Under the pieces are notes generated by a model. That model searched no databases. It was not told the origin of the DNA and was given only the letters and a program-made list of their open reading frames with translations. Source: Craterostigma plantagineum (Eukaryota > Streptophyta > Magnoliopsida > Lamiales > Linderniaceae). From it: a DNA stretch of 64,000 nucleotides. Shown here piece after piece: positions 48,200 through 60,476 of this stretch; within the stretch, counting starts at the first letter, position 1; each line of letters starts with the position of its first letter. The DNA is taken from the NCBI GenBank assembly GCA_027422505.1, contig JAPQWV010000687.1, positions 124,001-188,000 of the forward strand, given 5' to 3'. The position numbers and the translations under genes were made by a program.

Positions 48200-49028
48200 T
48201 GGGATTTTTAAGTAAATAGCATTTGACGTGGTCAACGTTAAAAAAGTAGCCTCTAAATGAAAAATGACTTTAATATTATTACTAATCGGGGTTCCAAAAA
48301 ATGCGGGACCCTTGCTACATAGTACGGGTCCCCTAAGCAGGGGGTCAGTTCTATGCTGCAGGAGACTCGCCCATGCTGTGCAGCAAATGAGCGGGACCTC
48401 TGCTAGCATGTGCAGGACCCCTGCTTTATACCACATGTCTCATGTCCAATATGAGCGGGTCCCCTGCTGCAGTAGGCACATGAGACCCGCTTATGCTGCA
48501 GGGGGCCAGTGCTATGCTGCAGGAGACCCGTCCATATTGTGCAGCAAATGGGCGGGACCCCTGCTAGCATGTGCGGGACCCCTACTTTATAACACTGGTC
48601 CCATGCCCAATATGGGCGGGTCCCCTGCCGCAGTAGGCACATGAGACCCGCCCATGCTGCAGTGGGCCAGTGCTATGCTGCAGGAGACCCGCCCATGCTG
48701 TGCAGCAAATGGGCGGGACCCCTGCTATATAGCATGGGTCCCCTGTCGAGGTCCCATTCGTCTGGATAGCCTTATATAAAAAAAAATATGTGTCGGGGAT
48801 TTGAACCCACGACCTACTACTTGAACGTCTGACTACACAATCACTGGACTACAGCTCACCGTCCCACCCTAACGCGGCCCGATTTAACATATTGGTTTTT
48901 GCTGTGGAAAAAAAGACACCCCGTAAAAAGACGAAAATATCCTTAAATTGAAGGCTACTTTTTAAAATGTAAAATCGTGGAGGCTATTTTTTAATTGACT
49001 CCAGTCAAAGGCTAGTTTTTAAAAAGAC
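48200..49028. mobile_element. TIR element with 160-bp internal repeats and tRNA-like relic
   Basis: The ends are imperfect inverted repeats: left '...agcatttgacgtggtcaacg...gtagcctc', right, inverse, '...agcctttgactggagtcaa...atagcctc'. The interior has about two and a half copies of a 160-bp GC-rich unit (48341, 48501, 48661). A tRNA-like stretch on the minus strand at 48790-48866 (tagtccagtgattgtg ... ggtcgtgggttcaaatcc) follows. No coding sequence. Confidence 0.7.
48341..48745. repeat. 160-bp tandem repeat, about 2.5 copies
   Basis: Units begin with 'gggtcagttctatgctgcag' or 'gggccagtgctatgctgcag' at 48341, 48501 and 48661. They are rich in 'gcgggacccctgct' and 'gagacccgcccatgctg'. Confidence 0.85.
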
Positions 49029-49172
49029 CATGTGTTTTACAGTGGTAGTGATGCTTGTCCGTACGCCATGAAATTTTTTTCGAAAACAAGGCAAAACAAA
49101 ATAGGGCTCATTAGTGTTCAGCCCTGTTAACAACTCTACGTAGAAATCAGGCCCTACTTTATTAATAGAGCT

Positions 49173-49722
49173 AGAGTTGTCAAGCGGGCCCGCGGCTCGC
49201 CCCGCCCCGCCCTGCCAAAGTGGCGGGGCGGCTTGTTAATTTTTCGGCCTGCCAAAGGGCGGGCATGCTCGCACGGGCCGTGGGCAGGCCTGCCCAAAAA
49301 TAATATATTATATAATTACACTAAATAATAAGATTTACAAATAAATTATATTGATTTTGATATTTTTTTATTTTCGTAATAACATAAATAATCAATATTA
49401 AAAAGTTAGATTAAATTATATATATATTTTCCAAGTTGCATTCTTTATTTTCTTTATTTTTTATTTTTCCTATTGTTATATTATTTTTATCTATTTTTTA
49501 TTATTTTTTTCTCATTTTTTCCTATTTTTTATTATTTTTTTTTGTATTTTTTTTTAAAAATTGACGGGCTAAGCCCGCCAGGCCCGCTACCCGAGCGCAG
49601 GCGGGGCGGGCCTTCATTTTCTAGGCCAGCCATTAAGCGGGCTTGCCCGCGCCCGCCCCGCCAGTGGCGGGCTTTGGTGGGCTACGAGCCAGCCTGCCCC
49701 GCCCGTCCGTTTTGACTGCTCT
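49173..49722. mobile_element. Non-autonomous hAT-like element
   Basis: Ends agagttgtcaagcggg and, inverse, agagcagtcaaaacgg. Subterminal GC-rich palindromes (gggcccgcggctcgccccgcc) and an AT-rich centre match the element at 20531-21062 closely. Flanking 8-mers atagagct / aagagcat are only partly alike. Non-coding. Confidence 0.78.
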
Positions 49723-50670
49723 AAGAGCATGAACTCAAACAGAAAATATGCAGGCGCAGATTGAGAAGGTTCCCAACAAAGTAAGGCAAAACTTTTACAT
49801 CAATAATAGTTTGGTTGCTACCTTATCCTTTTGATTGAACAGTGTGTGGCAGCAGTAATTATAGCAAAAGCCCCACCTAGAAGATTGTTCGTATTAAAAG
49901 CTTTCCCACTATATTTTTTCAATCTCGAATATTAGCATTTAATCTATTATGTACTTATACCACATTATACGTGATTCAAACATGAACCTTTGGTTTGCAA
50001 ATCGGTAGGTCATGCATGCTAACGTTCTTACAAAGTTACAATGGCGATATTTTTTAAAGACGGCTTTTTTCTCACTTCTTGTGTTTCATATACAACTCTT
50101 GCAAATTGTGTGGTTTTCCAAGAATGAACGATGCATCCCATTCATAGTATGCTTGCCTTTCTTTGGAGAAAAAATTATACTTTGCTTAAAAATTTATCCA
50201 TGCAATTGAAGATTATGGAAACTAACATCGGATAATTTTTTGAGTGAACTCACATGCTCAAATTTCTCAAACTATCAAATGTAGTGAATCACATGGACCA
50301 GTCCTATTATAATTTAGGTGATTTTCTTAGAGTGCTTAGTTTGCCTAATTTCTCTGACTAACTAGTTTGACATTATATGATATATAAACAACGTTTGACA
50401 CCACAGCCAAACATTTCGAGAAATGTGTTTCTTAATTATAATTTAGCAATTTTCTAAATGCTTAGATGAGGGTTTGATGAACCATAAACACACCAAACGC
50501 TTCTAGAAATGCTTATAGCAGGAATCGATTTTTGTCCTAAAATATTTTAAAATAAGTGGTAGGTCATGCCCACTTCATTTCCTACCATAATAATTATATT
50601 AAAAAAACACAATAATTTTATATTAAATACCAGTCCATCGATCTTTATATGTAATACATCAAATATACAG

Positions 50671-50703
<33 letters not shown>

Positions 50704-52374
50704 GGGTAATTAATTAATTGTCATTGTTAAACGGTTATTAGGTGGGGAAATATATGAGGTGTTTACGGCCATAGTACGGATGTACCTTCTTAATGAGAAT
50801 GGGGACAAAATTTATTTCATGGCCATGTGCCTATGTTCATTGATTCCTTACATTAAAACCGAAATAGTGATAAGATAGGTAGATACATAACTTGCCATGT
50901 GACCTAAAATGGACATTACATTGAAATCCCATTTTCAAATATTATCTAATTTAACTTTTATCTCCGCCCAATATCATCATCGTTTCAATATAAGTTAAAA
51001 GCGAATTCGAACATTAAAGTTTCGATCACTTGACTATCCATTGGAGACTTTTCATCGTATTTTTATTGGGTTCGTGACTTTGTGTCATAGCATGAAAAGG
51101 GTTATATATGATCAATTATATGCAATAAAGGACGTTTGGAACATTCCGATAAAGTAAGATATTGCAAATCTTTCTATTATTTGTGTGGCGAGCACGTAGA
51201 TCTTGAAATATGTGTTCGTTATTGATATTAAATAGGTATCTATGTTATTATAACGACTAAGCATCATAAATGCATTTGAATTTTTCTTCATTCTTTCTAT
51301 TATTCGAATCGTTGACAGATTCATCAAGATTTATATAGGTTCATCATATACCAATTGCACAATAATTAAATATCACCAATTCTTATAATATATCTTACGA
51401 AGGTTGTCATCAACAAAGTACGGTGTAAGGAAATGTTATTATTGGATGGATAATGGGACACTTTGCTAGTCAAAGATTGCGATGTATATTGTCATTATAC
51501 AATTAAATTAACGAAATGATGATAAAACAATTAATCAAACGAGTTAGGAAAAAGAGGTAATTTTGCAGATGTGATTTCAAAAGCACGTCAATCTTTTTTC
51601 ACCTCAATATTAAAAAACGTGTGACTGATTTATCAACTGATTTTCTTTGTTCTGAAAAAAGGGAGCCAATAAAGATATGATTTTTATGTGTTAAAAAGAG
51701 AGAAAAAAAAACATTATTTTTAAAGCACGTATATCTTATCTGGCGAAGGAAATTAAAAGAGAGTGATGACCCATGTGCTGTTTATGGTTCTTGGCCTCCC
51801 TTCTCTCTGCTTAATATCAGAACCCTACAATTCTGTAGATTTTCGATGGTAAAAAAGTAATCTTTTTTATCAGTATAAAGAGGTGATGTATTCGATGTTA
51901 TCTTTTTCTTTCATGGCGGAGAGCGAATAGTTGAGGACTGAAGCCTTCTTTCTTTTGGGTACGTGATGGCTCAAGTACCTAAAAGCTAACGAAAAAAATG
52001 GCAGTGGGCATAATTAATTTCTTTAACCTCTCTAATCTGTGTGTTTTTTTTTAAACAAAGTTCCGTTAACAGTATATATACTAGTGCTATAAATATGGGG
52101 AAATGCCGAGAGTTATTACATGCGCTCTGCTGTAACTGTTACGATCCTTTCATAAGCGGTTCATTCTCTGTGTGGATTTATAGTTGGTGGGATCTTTTTC
52201 TTGCCTTTTGAGCTAATAGATTCGTTGTCATTTTGTTTATTTTTTTCTGGGCTGTCCTCTTTGGAACGCAGCGCAGTGTGTTGTTGGCTTCTTCAACTGT
52301 CTCTGTTATTGGGTTGTAAGCTTTGATTGGAGAAGAAACTAAGTTGTGGGGTAAATCGTGGAAGCTTCTGAAAG
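49723..52374. other. Intergenic DNA and H+-ATPase upstream region
   Basis: AT-rich, no coding sequence recognised. A (GT)n microsatellite lies at about 50672-50701. The final 600 bases hold the promoter and a 5' UTR of about 255 bp for the H+-ATPase. Confidence 0.55.
52088..52095 (+). promoter_or_regulatory. Candidate TATA box of the H+-ATPase gene
   Basis: TATAAATA about 287 bp before the ATG. Transcription starting about 30 bp downstream would give a long 5' leader, which is common for plant plasma-membrane H+-ATPase genes. Confidence 0.5.
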
Positions 52375-55300
52375 ATGGGTGAGAGTGAGAAGCCTGAAGT
52401 TTTGGACGCCGTGTTGAAGGAAACTGTCGATTTGGTAATGGATCTGCTTGTTAGTGTGATTTTTTTTGTATGTGTTTTTCTTTTCAAATGTGTTATTTTC
52501 TTGTTTTTTTTGTGGGCTTTTTTTACAACAGGAGAACATTCCCATTGAAGAAGTGTTTGAGAATTTGAGATGCACCAAAGAAGGTCTCTCAAGTGATGCT
52601 GCTGAAGAGAGGTTAGCTCTTTTCGGACACAACAAGCTTGAGGAGAAGAAGGTGCCCATTCTAAATTCTTGAACTGATTCTAAGTTCCTGTTGTTCCATT
52701 CTTTTTGGGCTGTTTTTGATTTTTGCCTTATGATCTCAGAGTGTTGAAATGTTCTAAAACTGAAGTAATTCCAAGAAAGCCCTGTCTTCCCTACGTTTGT
52801 ATCCCTTGCTTCATATGATGAAGTTCTAGTTGATAATGAGCTAACTCCTTGTACCAATTTGATGTTCTTGGAGCTATATATATTCCTTTTTTACATGTAT
52901 GTCTTAATTGTTTCCTTTTCCTTCCTTACCCCATTTTCAGGAGAGCAAATTCCTCAAGTTTCTGGGATTCATGTGGAACCCTCTTTCATGGGTTATGGAA
53001 GCTGCTGCTATAATGGCCATAGCTCTTGCCAATGGAGGAGTAAGACCATTACCCATCCTATCCAATATTTACTGAGAAAACACTGATATTCTTAGTCGAA
53101 AACCCTTAAAAAGAGGCTCGTTTTCGTTACACATTAAGTCAGCTTTAGGTGAAATATACTTTCAGTCGACCCGATTCATTTACTTTGAAAACCTCGCAGG
53201 GAAAACCGCCCGATTGGCAGGACTTCGTCGGAATCATCACATTGCTCGTAATAAACTCGACGATCAGTTTCATCGAAGAGAACAACGCTGGAAACGCAGC
53301 AGCTGCCCTCATGGCCCGCCTAGCCCCAAAAGCTAAGGTTTCGTTTCCTAAATTCTAACTCATCTTCGAGTTTCTGATTGAAAAAATTCATCTGATTGAG
53401 CAAGTTTCTTAATCTTACAAAAAAGGTCCTAAGAGATGGAAGGTGGAGCGAGGAAGAAGCTTCAATCTTAGTACCCGGCGATATAATCAGCATCAAACTT
53501 GGAGACATTATACCCGCTGATGCTCGTTTGCTCGACGGAGATCCATTGAAGATCGACCAGGCATGAAAAGCTGACTTTCCTTCCTTCTTACACGCTGAGT
53601 TTTTCGAGTTCTTCCCTTTAACCATATGCTGTAATGAATATAATTTGCAGTCTGCTCTAACTGGGGAATCACTACCCGTCACAAAGGGGCCGGGCGACGG
53701 CGTATATTCAGGCTCGACTTGCAAGCAAGGAGAAATCGAGGCCATCGTTATTGCCACTGGGGTCCACACGTTCTTTGGTAAAGCTGCTCACCTCGTCGAC
53801 TCTACGAACCAAGTGGGACACTTTCAAAAGGCGAGTTGAGTTAGTTGTCTGAGAATTTTTCGAAGCTTTTTATGTAGTAGTCTTGGATTTCTTTGTCTGA
53901 ATCATTCTTTTTCCTTCGACGCTGTGCTCTGTTTTTTAGGTCCTAACTGCAATTGGGAACTTCTGCATATGCTCCATAGCAGTTGGAATGATAATCGAAA
54001 TCATAGTGATGTACCCAATTCAGCACCGTAATTATCGCCCTGGGATTGATAATCTCTTGGTGCTTCTCATTGGTGGGATTCCCATAGCTATGCCCACCGT
54101 TCTCTCAGTTACTATGGCAATTGGCTCTCATCGCCTTGCTCAGCAGGTTTTTTGGAATCTTCTTGCTCTGTTTTCGCTTACTTCGGTGGTTTTTCTGGAC
54201 ATTTAGGTACTTAAGGTAATATTTTTTTCGCTTAACGTAGGGAGCTATTACCAAGCGAATGACTGCTATCGAAGAGATGGCTGGCATGGACGTACTATGC
54301 AGCGATAAAACAGGGACGCTGACGCTGAACAAGCTTACGGTGGATAAGAATCTCATTGAGGTCAAGAAATTCGCTTTTTTTTTGTTTTTTCAGTTTAACG
54401 CTGTTTTATTACAACAGTTTTAACGATCCCAGGTTGTTGAAATTTTTTTATGGGCAGATTTTTGCCAAAGGCATCGACGTGGATACTGTTGTTCTAATGG
54501 CAGCTCGAGCTTCGAGGACCGAAAATCAAGATGCGATCGACGCAGCTATCGTAGGGATGTTAGCTGATCCTAAGGAGGTGCTTTTTTTTTTTTAACATTT
54601 AAATTTCTTTTCTTAACTTTTCTTTTTTCGAATTTTTTTTAAAAAATTCGTCGATCATATGAAAGGCACGGGCGGGAATTCGAGAAATCCACTTCCTTCC
54701 CTTCAACCCCACCGACAAAAGGACGGCGTTGACTTACATAGACGGCAAAGGAAAATGGCATAGGGTGAGCAAAGGCGCGCCCGAGCAGGTAATTTCCCCG
54801 TCCTACGAATTTTTCAACTTCGTCCTTCGTCGACTGCTGCCCTAATTTTTTTTCGAATTGCATTTTAGATCCTAAACATGGCGCAGAATAAGTCCGATAT
54901 AGAGAGGCGGGCCCACGCAGTTATCGACAAGTTTGCAGAACGAGGCTTAAGGTCGCTCGCAGTTGCATACCAGGTATGATCTTCGCTCGCCTTTAAAACC
55001 AAATCGAGGGTACTTTCCTAATTTGTCGTTCGTCGGGGAATTTTCTTGCAGGAAATTCCAGAATGTACTAAAGAAAGCCCCGGCGGGCCGTGGCAGTTCG
55101 TAGGCCTATTGCCCCTCTTCGACCCGCCGAGGCACGACAGTGCAGATACCATTCGAAGGGCGCTGAATCTCGGCGTTAACGTCAAAATGATAACTGGTAA
55201 GAAAAAACGAGTTCTTTCGGCTGTTGTCAAATCATTTTAACGTTCTCTCGTTTTCTATTTTTTTTTTTAAACAAAATACAGGCGACCAACTCGCAATAGG

Positions 55301-57821
55301 AAAGGAGACGGGGCGAAGATTGGGAATGGGAACTAACATGTATCCTTCTTCGGCTCTCCTCGGGCAAAACAAGGACGAATCGATCGCTGCCCTGCCCATC
55401 GACGAACTCATTGAAAAAGCTGATGGCTTTGCCGGCGTTTTCCCAGGTATGTTCATCCCTCTCAAACGCAGGTTTTAGCGTATGGGATGATTGATTTCTT
55501 GTGGGGATCTTTTTTTTTTTTTTTTTTTTGCGCAGAGCATAAGTACGAAATTGTGAAGCGATTACAAGCGAGGAAGCACATTTGTGGGATGACGGGCGAT
55601 GGAGTGAACGATGCGCCCGCACTTAAGAAGGCTGATATTGGGATCGCCGTCGCCGATGCCACCGACGCCGCTCGCAGCGCTTCAGACATTGTCCTTACAG
55701 AGCCCGGGCTTAGCGTAATAATCAGCGCTGTCTTGACGAGTCGGGCGATCTTCCAAAGGATGAAGAATTATACGGTAATTAAAAAAACTCCATTTTTTTT
55801 GTTTTTTTTTTTTTGCTTTGTTTCCTATTAGATAAGAGATAGATACCTACGGTTTCTTGATTTTTTTGGCAGATCTACGCTGTTTCTATCACGATTCGTA
55901 TTGTGGTGAGTTTCTTGATTTCGACTATGGATGGTTTATAGCAGTAGAGTTTGATGACGTTGACAACCTCGTATTTTGTCCTATGATTGTATCAGCTCGG
56001 CTTCATGCTTTTAGCCCTCATATGGGAATTCGACTTTCCGCCATTCATGGTGCTTATCATCGCCATTCTCAACGATGGTCATCTCTCTCTCTCTCTCTCT
56101 GATATCTCTCTCCATCTCTCTGATATCGTCGTCGTAAAATTTGTTTTGTTATCGTATAAAAAGGTACAATCATGACCATATCGAAAGATAGAGTGAAGCC
56201 ATCTCCGTTGCCCGATAGCTGGAAACTAGCCGAGATATTTGCGACTGGGATCATTCTCGGCGGCTACCTTGCGATGATGACCGTAATATTTTTCTGGGCG
56301 GCGTACAAAACCAATTTCTTCCCAGTAAGTCCCCTCATACGGCTCCAAACTCTGTTTTATTTTTTTTACTTTTTTCCTTTGGCCGACGCTCTTCTCTGAT
56401 CTTATCATTTGCAGCGAACTTTCGGCGTGTCGACCCTAGAAAAAACGGCCCACGACGATTTCAGAAAGCTCGCCTCGGCGATATACCTTCAAGTGAGCAC
56501 AATCAGCCAAGCCCTTATTTTCGTGACTAGGTCTCGAAGCTGGTCCTTCGTCGAGCGCCCTGGACTATTGCTCGTAGCTGCATTCATCATCGCCCAGCTG
56601 GTCAGTATTATCTAATCGAATCAAAGGTTTTCTAAGATTTATTATTCTTTTTTTGTCTTGTAATTCGAGGCAGGTGGTGGGATTATGGAACAACGAATTT
56701 ATAGGGGTGTCTTTTATACGAACAGTAACTTTCAATTAAGCAATTTTGCGACTTTATACGCCGGAACCCTGTATTTCGCCCCACATTATAGGGTTCCGGC
56801 GAATTTAGGGGTGTGACGCTGTGCGGAAAATAACATTCAGAATTAAGCAATTTTCAGACGAAATCTAGGATCTTGACGTATAATTTTTTTAAATTGCTTA
56901 ATTTTGAACGTTATTGTTCGTGTAACGCACCTCGTAAATTTAGGGTTCGGACGTATAATCTATGGTTTCGGTGAATTTAGTGGTGGAATTTTACGGACGA
57001 TAACTATCAAAATTAAGCAATTTTAGGAGAAAAGATAGGGTTCAGGCGTTTAATGCTCATAAATTGCTTAATTTTGAAAGTTACTGCTCGTATAATGCCA
57101 CCTCGTAAATTTTATGTCCCTATAGTGCTACCCCTCGTAAATTACGAGACTGAAAAAATAACTAACCCTCGGAATAAAATTCGAATCTTTAACCAATTTT
57201 CGAACCCTAATTAGGTGGCTACATCGATCGCGGTCTACGCAAGCTGGAGTTTTGCGGCGATCGAAGGAATAGGTTGGGGCTGGGCGGGCGTTATATGGCT
57301 ATACAACCTCATCTGCTATATACCGCTTGATATAATCAAGTTTCTTACAAGATATGCTCTAAGTGGAAAGGCGTGGGACCTCGTTCTTGAACAAAGGGTA
57401 CGTAACAACTGAACATAAGAGCGATTTTGATTAAAATTTGTTTCGGCGAATTTTTCAATCTTTGTTTCTTCAGATTGCTTTCACGAGGAAGAAAGATTTC
57501 GGTAGGGAGCAGAGAGAGCTTCAGTGGGCCCATGCGCAGAGGACTCTTCACGGCCTTCAAGTGCCAGACACTAAGCTGTTTAACGAGACGAACAATTTCT
57601 CGGAGCTTAATCAGTTGGCCGAAGAGGCGAAGAGGAGGGCCGAGATTGCCAGGCAAGTGTTTTTTTTCGTAGTTCGTTTTCGATTGAATTTTCGATCTTC
57701 TCATGTGTCGTTTTTTTCTATCAGGTTGAGAGAGCTTCATACTCTTAAAGGGCACGTGGAATCGGTTGTGAAGCTGAAGGGGCTCGACATCGATACGATT
57801 CAACAGGCGTACACTGTTTGA
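52375..57821 (+). CDS. Plasma-membrane H+-ATPase (P3A type, AHA4/AHA11-like)
   Basis: Twenty-one coding exons give 958 aa: 52375-52434, 52532-52651, 52941-53039, 53200-53337, 53426-53560, 53651-53830, 53940-54146, 54241-54360, 54458-54577, 54666-54788, 54869-54973, 55052-55196, 55282-55446, 55536-55774, 55873-55905, 55996-56077, 56164-56324, 56415-56600, 57215-57397, 57474-57652, 57725-57821. The pump exports protons and energises nutrient uptake, stomatal opening and growth. Visible motifs are actuator LTGESLP, phosphorylation site CSDKTGTLT (Asp335), KGAPEQ in the nucleotide domain, [13 protein letters not shown], ten predicted membrane helices and the regulatory C-terminus. It ends in YTV, whose phosphorylated Thr957 would bind 14-3-3 proteins. 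The start [20 protein letters not shown] is typical of subfamily II. Introns 5, 6 and 20 use GC donors. Intron 18 holds a repeat element. Confidence 0.97.
56640..57180. repeat. Repeated element in H+-ATPase intron 18
   Basis: Phrases 'aaaattaagcaatttt', 'tttaggggtg' and 'ttattgttcgtgtaacgc' alternate in direct and inverted order. They resemble those in CDPK intron 6. Non-coding. Confidence 0.6.
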
Positions 57822-58676
57822 TCGATGTTTTTTTTTTTTTTTTTTTTTCTTTTTTTTTTGCCACTTGTTTCTCGGTTTGTTCTGTTGTTTGTGATGATGT
57901 TCTGCAGATTTGGGCAAGTAGCTTGTGGGAAACTTTTTTAACTCTCTGCTGAAGAATGAATATGATACTCTTTAAACTTTGTGTTCATACCTCTGATTTC
58001 TGAGGTTTTCTATGTTTATATCTGCTAGTCTGTTCTAAAATCAAATTGGGAATATGATGAATTAGTCTGCTATAGGCTGCATTTTCTATGGCCCGTTTAC
58101 TATACCAGATAACCCATGATAAGTGGTCCAATATCTATACTTAACTTGTTCACTGGTAAAACAGAATTAAATGAAAGCTCTCGGTAAAAAATAGGCCCGC
58201 TATAATAAACCAACGAATCCAAGATACGTTAACCGATGGGCCAACCCAAGATAATTTATCCTACCCAAGATAAAAAAAGGTTCAATGACTAAAATACCCC
58301 TGTTATGACTTAAATCCAATTTCACCATCGCTAACCTATTTTGTAGGAGCAGCTGCTTTTCTCCAGTTCGACAGCTCTGGATGAGTGTAAGTTGACCTCC
58401 TTCGATTTTTCGACCTGGCGTAGCGCGGCCGTAACAGTTCATCTCGAAGGACTTTCGAACAGGGAACATCAAGGTTGGTTTTTTCTTCAACCTAATTTCT
58501 TGTACGGCAACATGTTTGAAGGTTACAGTTTTTCTTTCAACCTCTATTTTCTTGGTTTATTATTGCGCATTTGGATTGATCACTTTATGAGTTTTATCTT
58601 TATTTTTAGTTTTTCTCATTCAGATTATTTTCTTCCATCAGCTGCGTCTGTTGTCCATCTCAAGCTGCGTTATTTC

Positions 58677-58896
58677 CTGTGTATTTGTAGCTCGGTACAT
58701 ATTACATATATGTTAGCTTGATTTTGTGCTCGTGTGTGTACTTGGTTTTTCTACAATAAATAGAGCTTCACATTTTTTAATATTTTCTGTGTATTTGTAG
58801 CTGGCACATATTACATATATGTTAGCTTGATTTTGTGCTCGTATGTGTACTTGGTATTTCTACAATAATTAGAGCTTCGCGTTTGTTAATGTCTCC
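58677..58896. repeat. Tandem duplication, 110-bp unit
   Basis: Two adjacent copies start at 58677 and 58787 with 'ctgtgtatttgtagct' and continue through 'attacatatatgttagcttg' and 'ttctacaata'. A few substitutions separate them. Confidence 0.85.
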
Positions 58897-58980
58897 TGGT
58901 ACGATGTTGATTCTCGGATGAAAGCAAATTCTATTTCATTTGAGAGACGGCATAGATATTAACTTCGGAAGCAAAGTGAA

Positions 58981-60476
58981 ATGTTTGTCATTTTACAAAC
59001 ATTTATGCAGCAAAATACTCTGTTATTGCTTTTACTTTCCATCTATTTAAGACATCTAAAGAATAGAAATGTACGGAAGAGGAAAAGGACGCCCACAAAA
59101 TATAGTTTGATCAAGAAGATACCCAAACAGGTAGAGAACCTGCAGGAACTACTCTCGGTGTCCGACATCATGTGCCATAATCATTTGCGAATGAACCGAA
59201 AAACCTTTGAAACACTTGTGGTTCTTTTGCAGAATGTTAGTGGTCTTAAGGATTCTAGATATACGAATGTGAGGGACAAAGTCTCCATGTTTTTTATTAT
59301 TATTTCCCATAATACCAAAAACCGGGTCGTGCAAAAAAGCTTTAGAACGTTCTTAATAGTCTCTCTCCTCTCTCCCCCCTTCTTTTCTCCCCCCTCTCTC
59401 TAACCCAAACCCTAAAAACTCCCTCAGCCGCCACCTCTCCCCCTCCTCCCCTTCCTCCCCTCCTCCATTAATGGAGGTAGGGGAAACATGGAGGTAGGGG
59501 GAGCTCTTCTCTTTTGTTTTCTTTGTTTAAAATTAAAAAAAAAAATTCGTCCACCCCGCCGCTGCCACCACCAAGCCGCCACAGTGCCACCACCACGCCG
59601 CCACCGTGCCACCACCGCGCTGGACTCCTCTGTCTGCCTGTCGCCTCTTCCAGATGTGCCGCTGCCGACGGCCCCGCAACCCCCACACCGCTCGGCCGTT
59701 GGTCGTGCGGTGTTTCCTCCTTGGAGGTTCCTCCCCTTCCCCGCCTCGCCGCCGTCTCTTCCGCCCATCTCCGCCGCACGACGCCGTCTCCTCCGCCCGC
59801 CGTCGCATCGCCGCCATCTGCCGTCTCCTCCGCCATGCCATAATCTCCTCCGCCATGCCATCGTCTCCTCCGCCGGGCTTCCGTCTCCTCTGCCAGCGGC
59901 CCCCAGCCCAGTCCCCCGCCCAGCCGTCGCTCGCCTCCCAGCCCGTCGCTGCCGCCCAGTCGACGCCGCCTGGCCGTTGTCCGCCACCCACCACCTACTG
60001 ACGCCTCTTCCTCCTTCGTCGTTCCAGTTCCAGCCTCGAGGCTCCCCGTAGTGGGACCTCGTCTCGCCCGACCTTCGGGTCGGGTGCTTTTCTCCCTCGT
60101 GGAGCCTTCAGTCCGATGAAGATAAAACCCAGAAGTTGAAGACCTTTGATAGTGAAGAGTGTCGTAGATTTAGCGTAATTGCTTTTTCTGTTACAGGTTC
60201 TTTAGATCTGGGTCGTAGATTATGTGGTTTGTCTTCTGTCGGTTTTTTTGTCCTTCTTGGACCTTTGTCTCCCCATGTGGGAGTGTTGTGCCCCCTTGTG
60301 GGATTTTTTCCTCTTTTTTGAGGACTTGTTCCGTTTGGCGCAAATGCGACCAAATGGCCCTTTGTGCTGTTTAGCACCTGTACCTTTAATTCAGTAATGG
60401 CAAGTTATCGTTGGGAAAAAAAAAAAAAAAAAAGCTTTAGAAAATCGGGGGCGACCATTTCTAAGTATTTTCAATA
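58981..60476 (+). pseudogene. PIF/Harbinger transposase N-terminal fragment, interrupted
   Basis: The plus-strand frame from 58981 contains LLSVSDIMCHNHLRMNRKTF, ETLVVLLQNVSGLKDSRYTN and FFIIISHNTKNRVVQKSF, the DUF8040 segment that precedes the DDE nuclease in plant Harbinger transposases. A retroposon enters at about 59349. The frame picks up on the other side at about 60431 with SFRKSGATISKYFQ, the next part of the same domain. The catalytic DDE domain is missing, so the enzyme is dead. Confidence 0.8.
59349..60431 (+). mobile_element. LINE-like retroposon inside the Harbinger fragment
   Basis: Bounded by the direct repeat AAAAAGCTTTAGAA (about 59335-59348 and 60431-60444) and ending in a poly(A) tract of about 18 bases. 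The 5' part is C-rich like a LINE 5' leader (ctctctcccccc ... aacccaaaccctaaaa). The last 330 bp are shared with the retroposon at 16.87-17.16 kb. No reverse transcriptase, so it is a deleted or non-autonomous copy. Confidence 0.8.

Noticed and set aside
48790..48866. tRNA gene
   Set aside because: A and B box-like parts are present, but no acceptor stem pairing or complete cloverleaf; classed as a tRNA-like relic within a TIR element.
59424..60051. Overlapping long open frames on both strands in GC-rich DNA
   Set aside because: Proline/arginine/glycine-rich low-complexity translations in four frames at once are a composition effect of the C-rich retroposon leader; no family signature.
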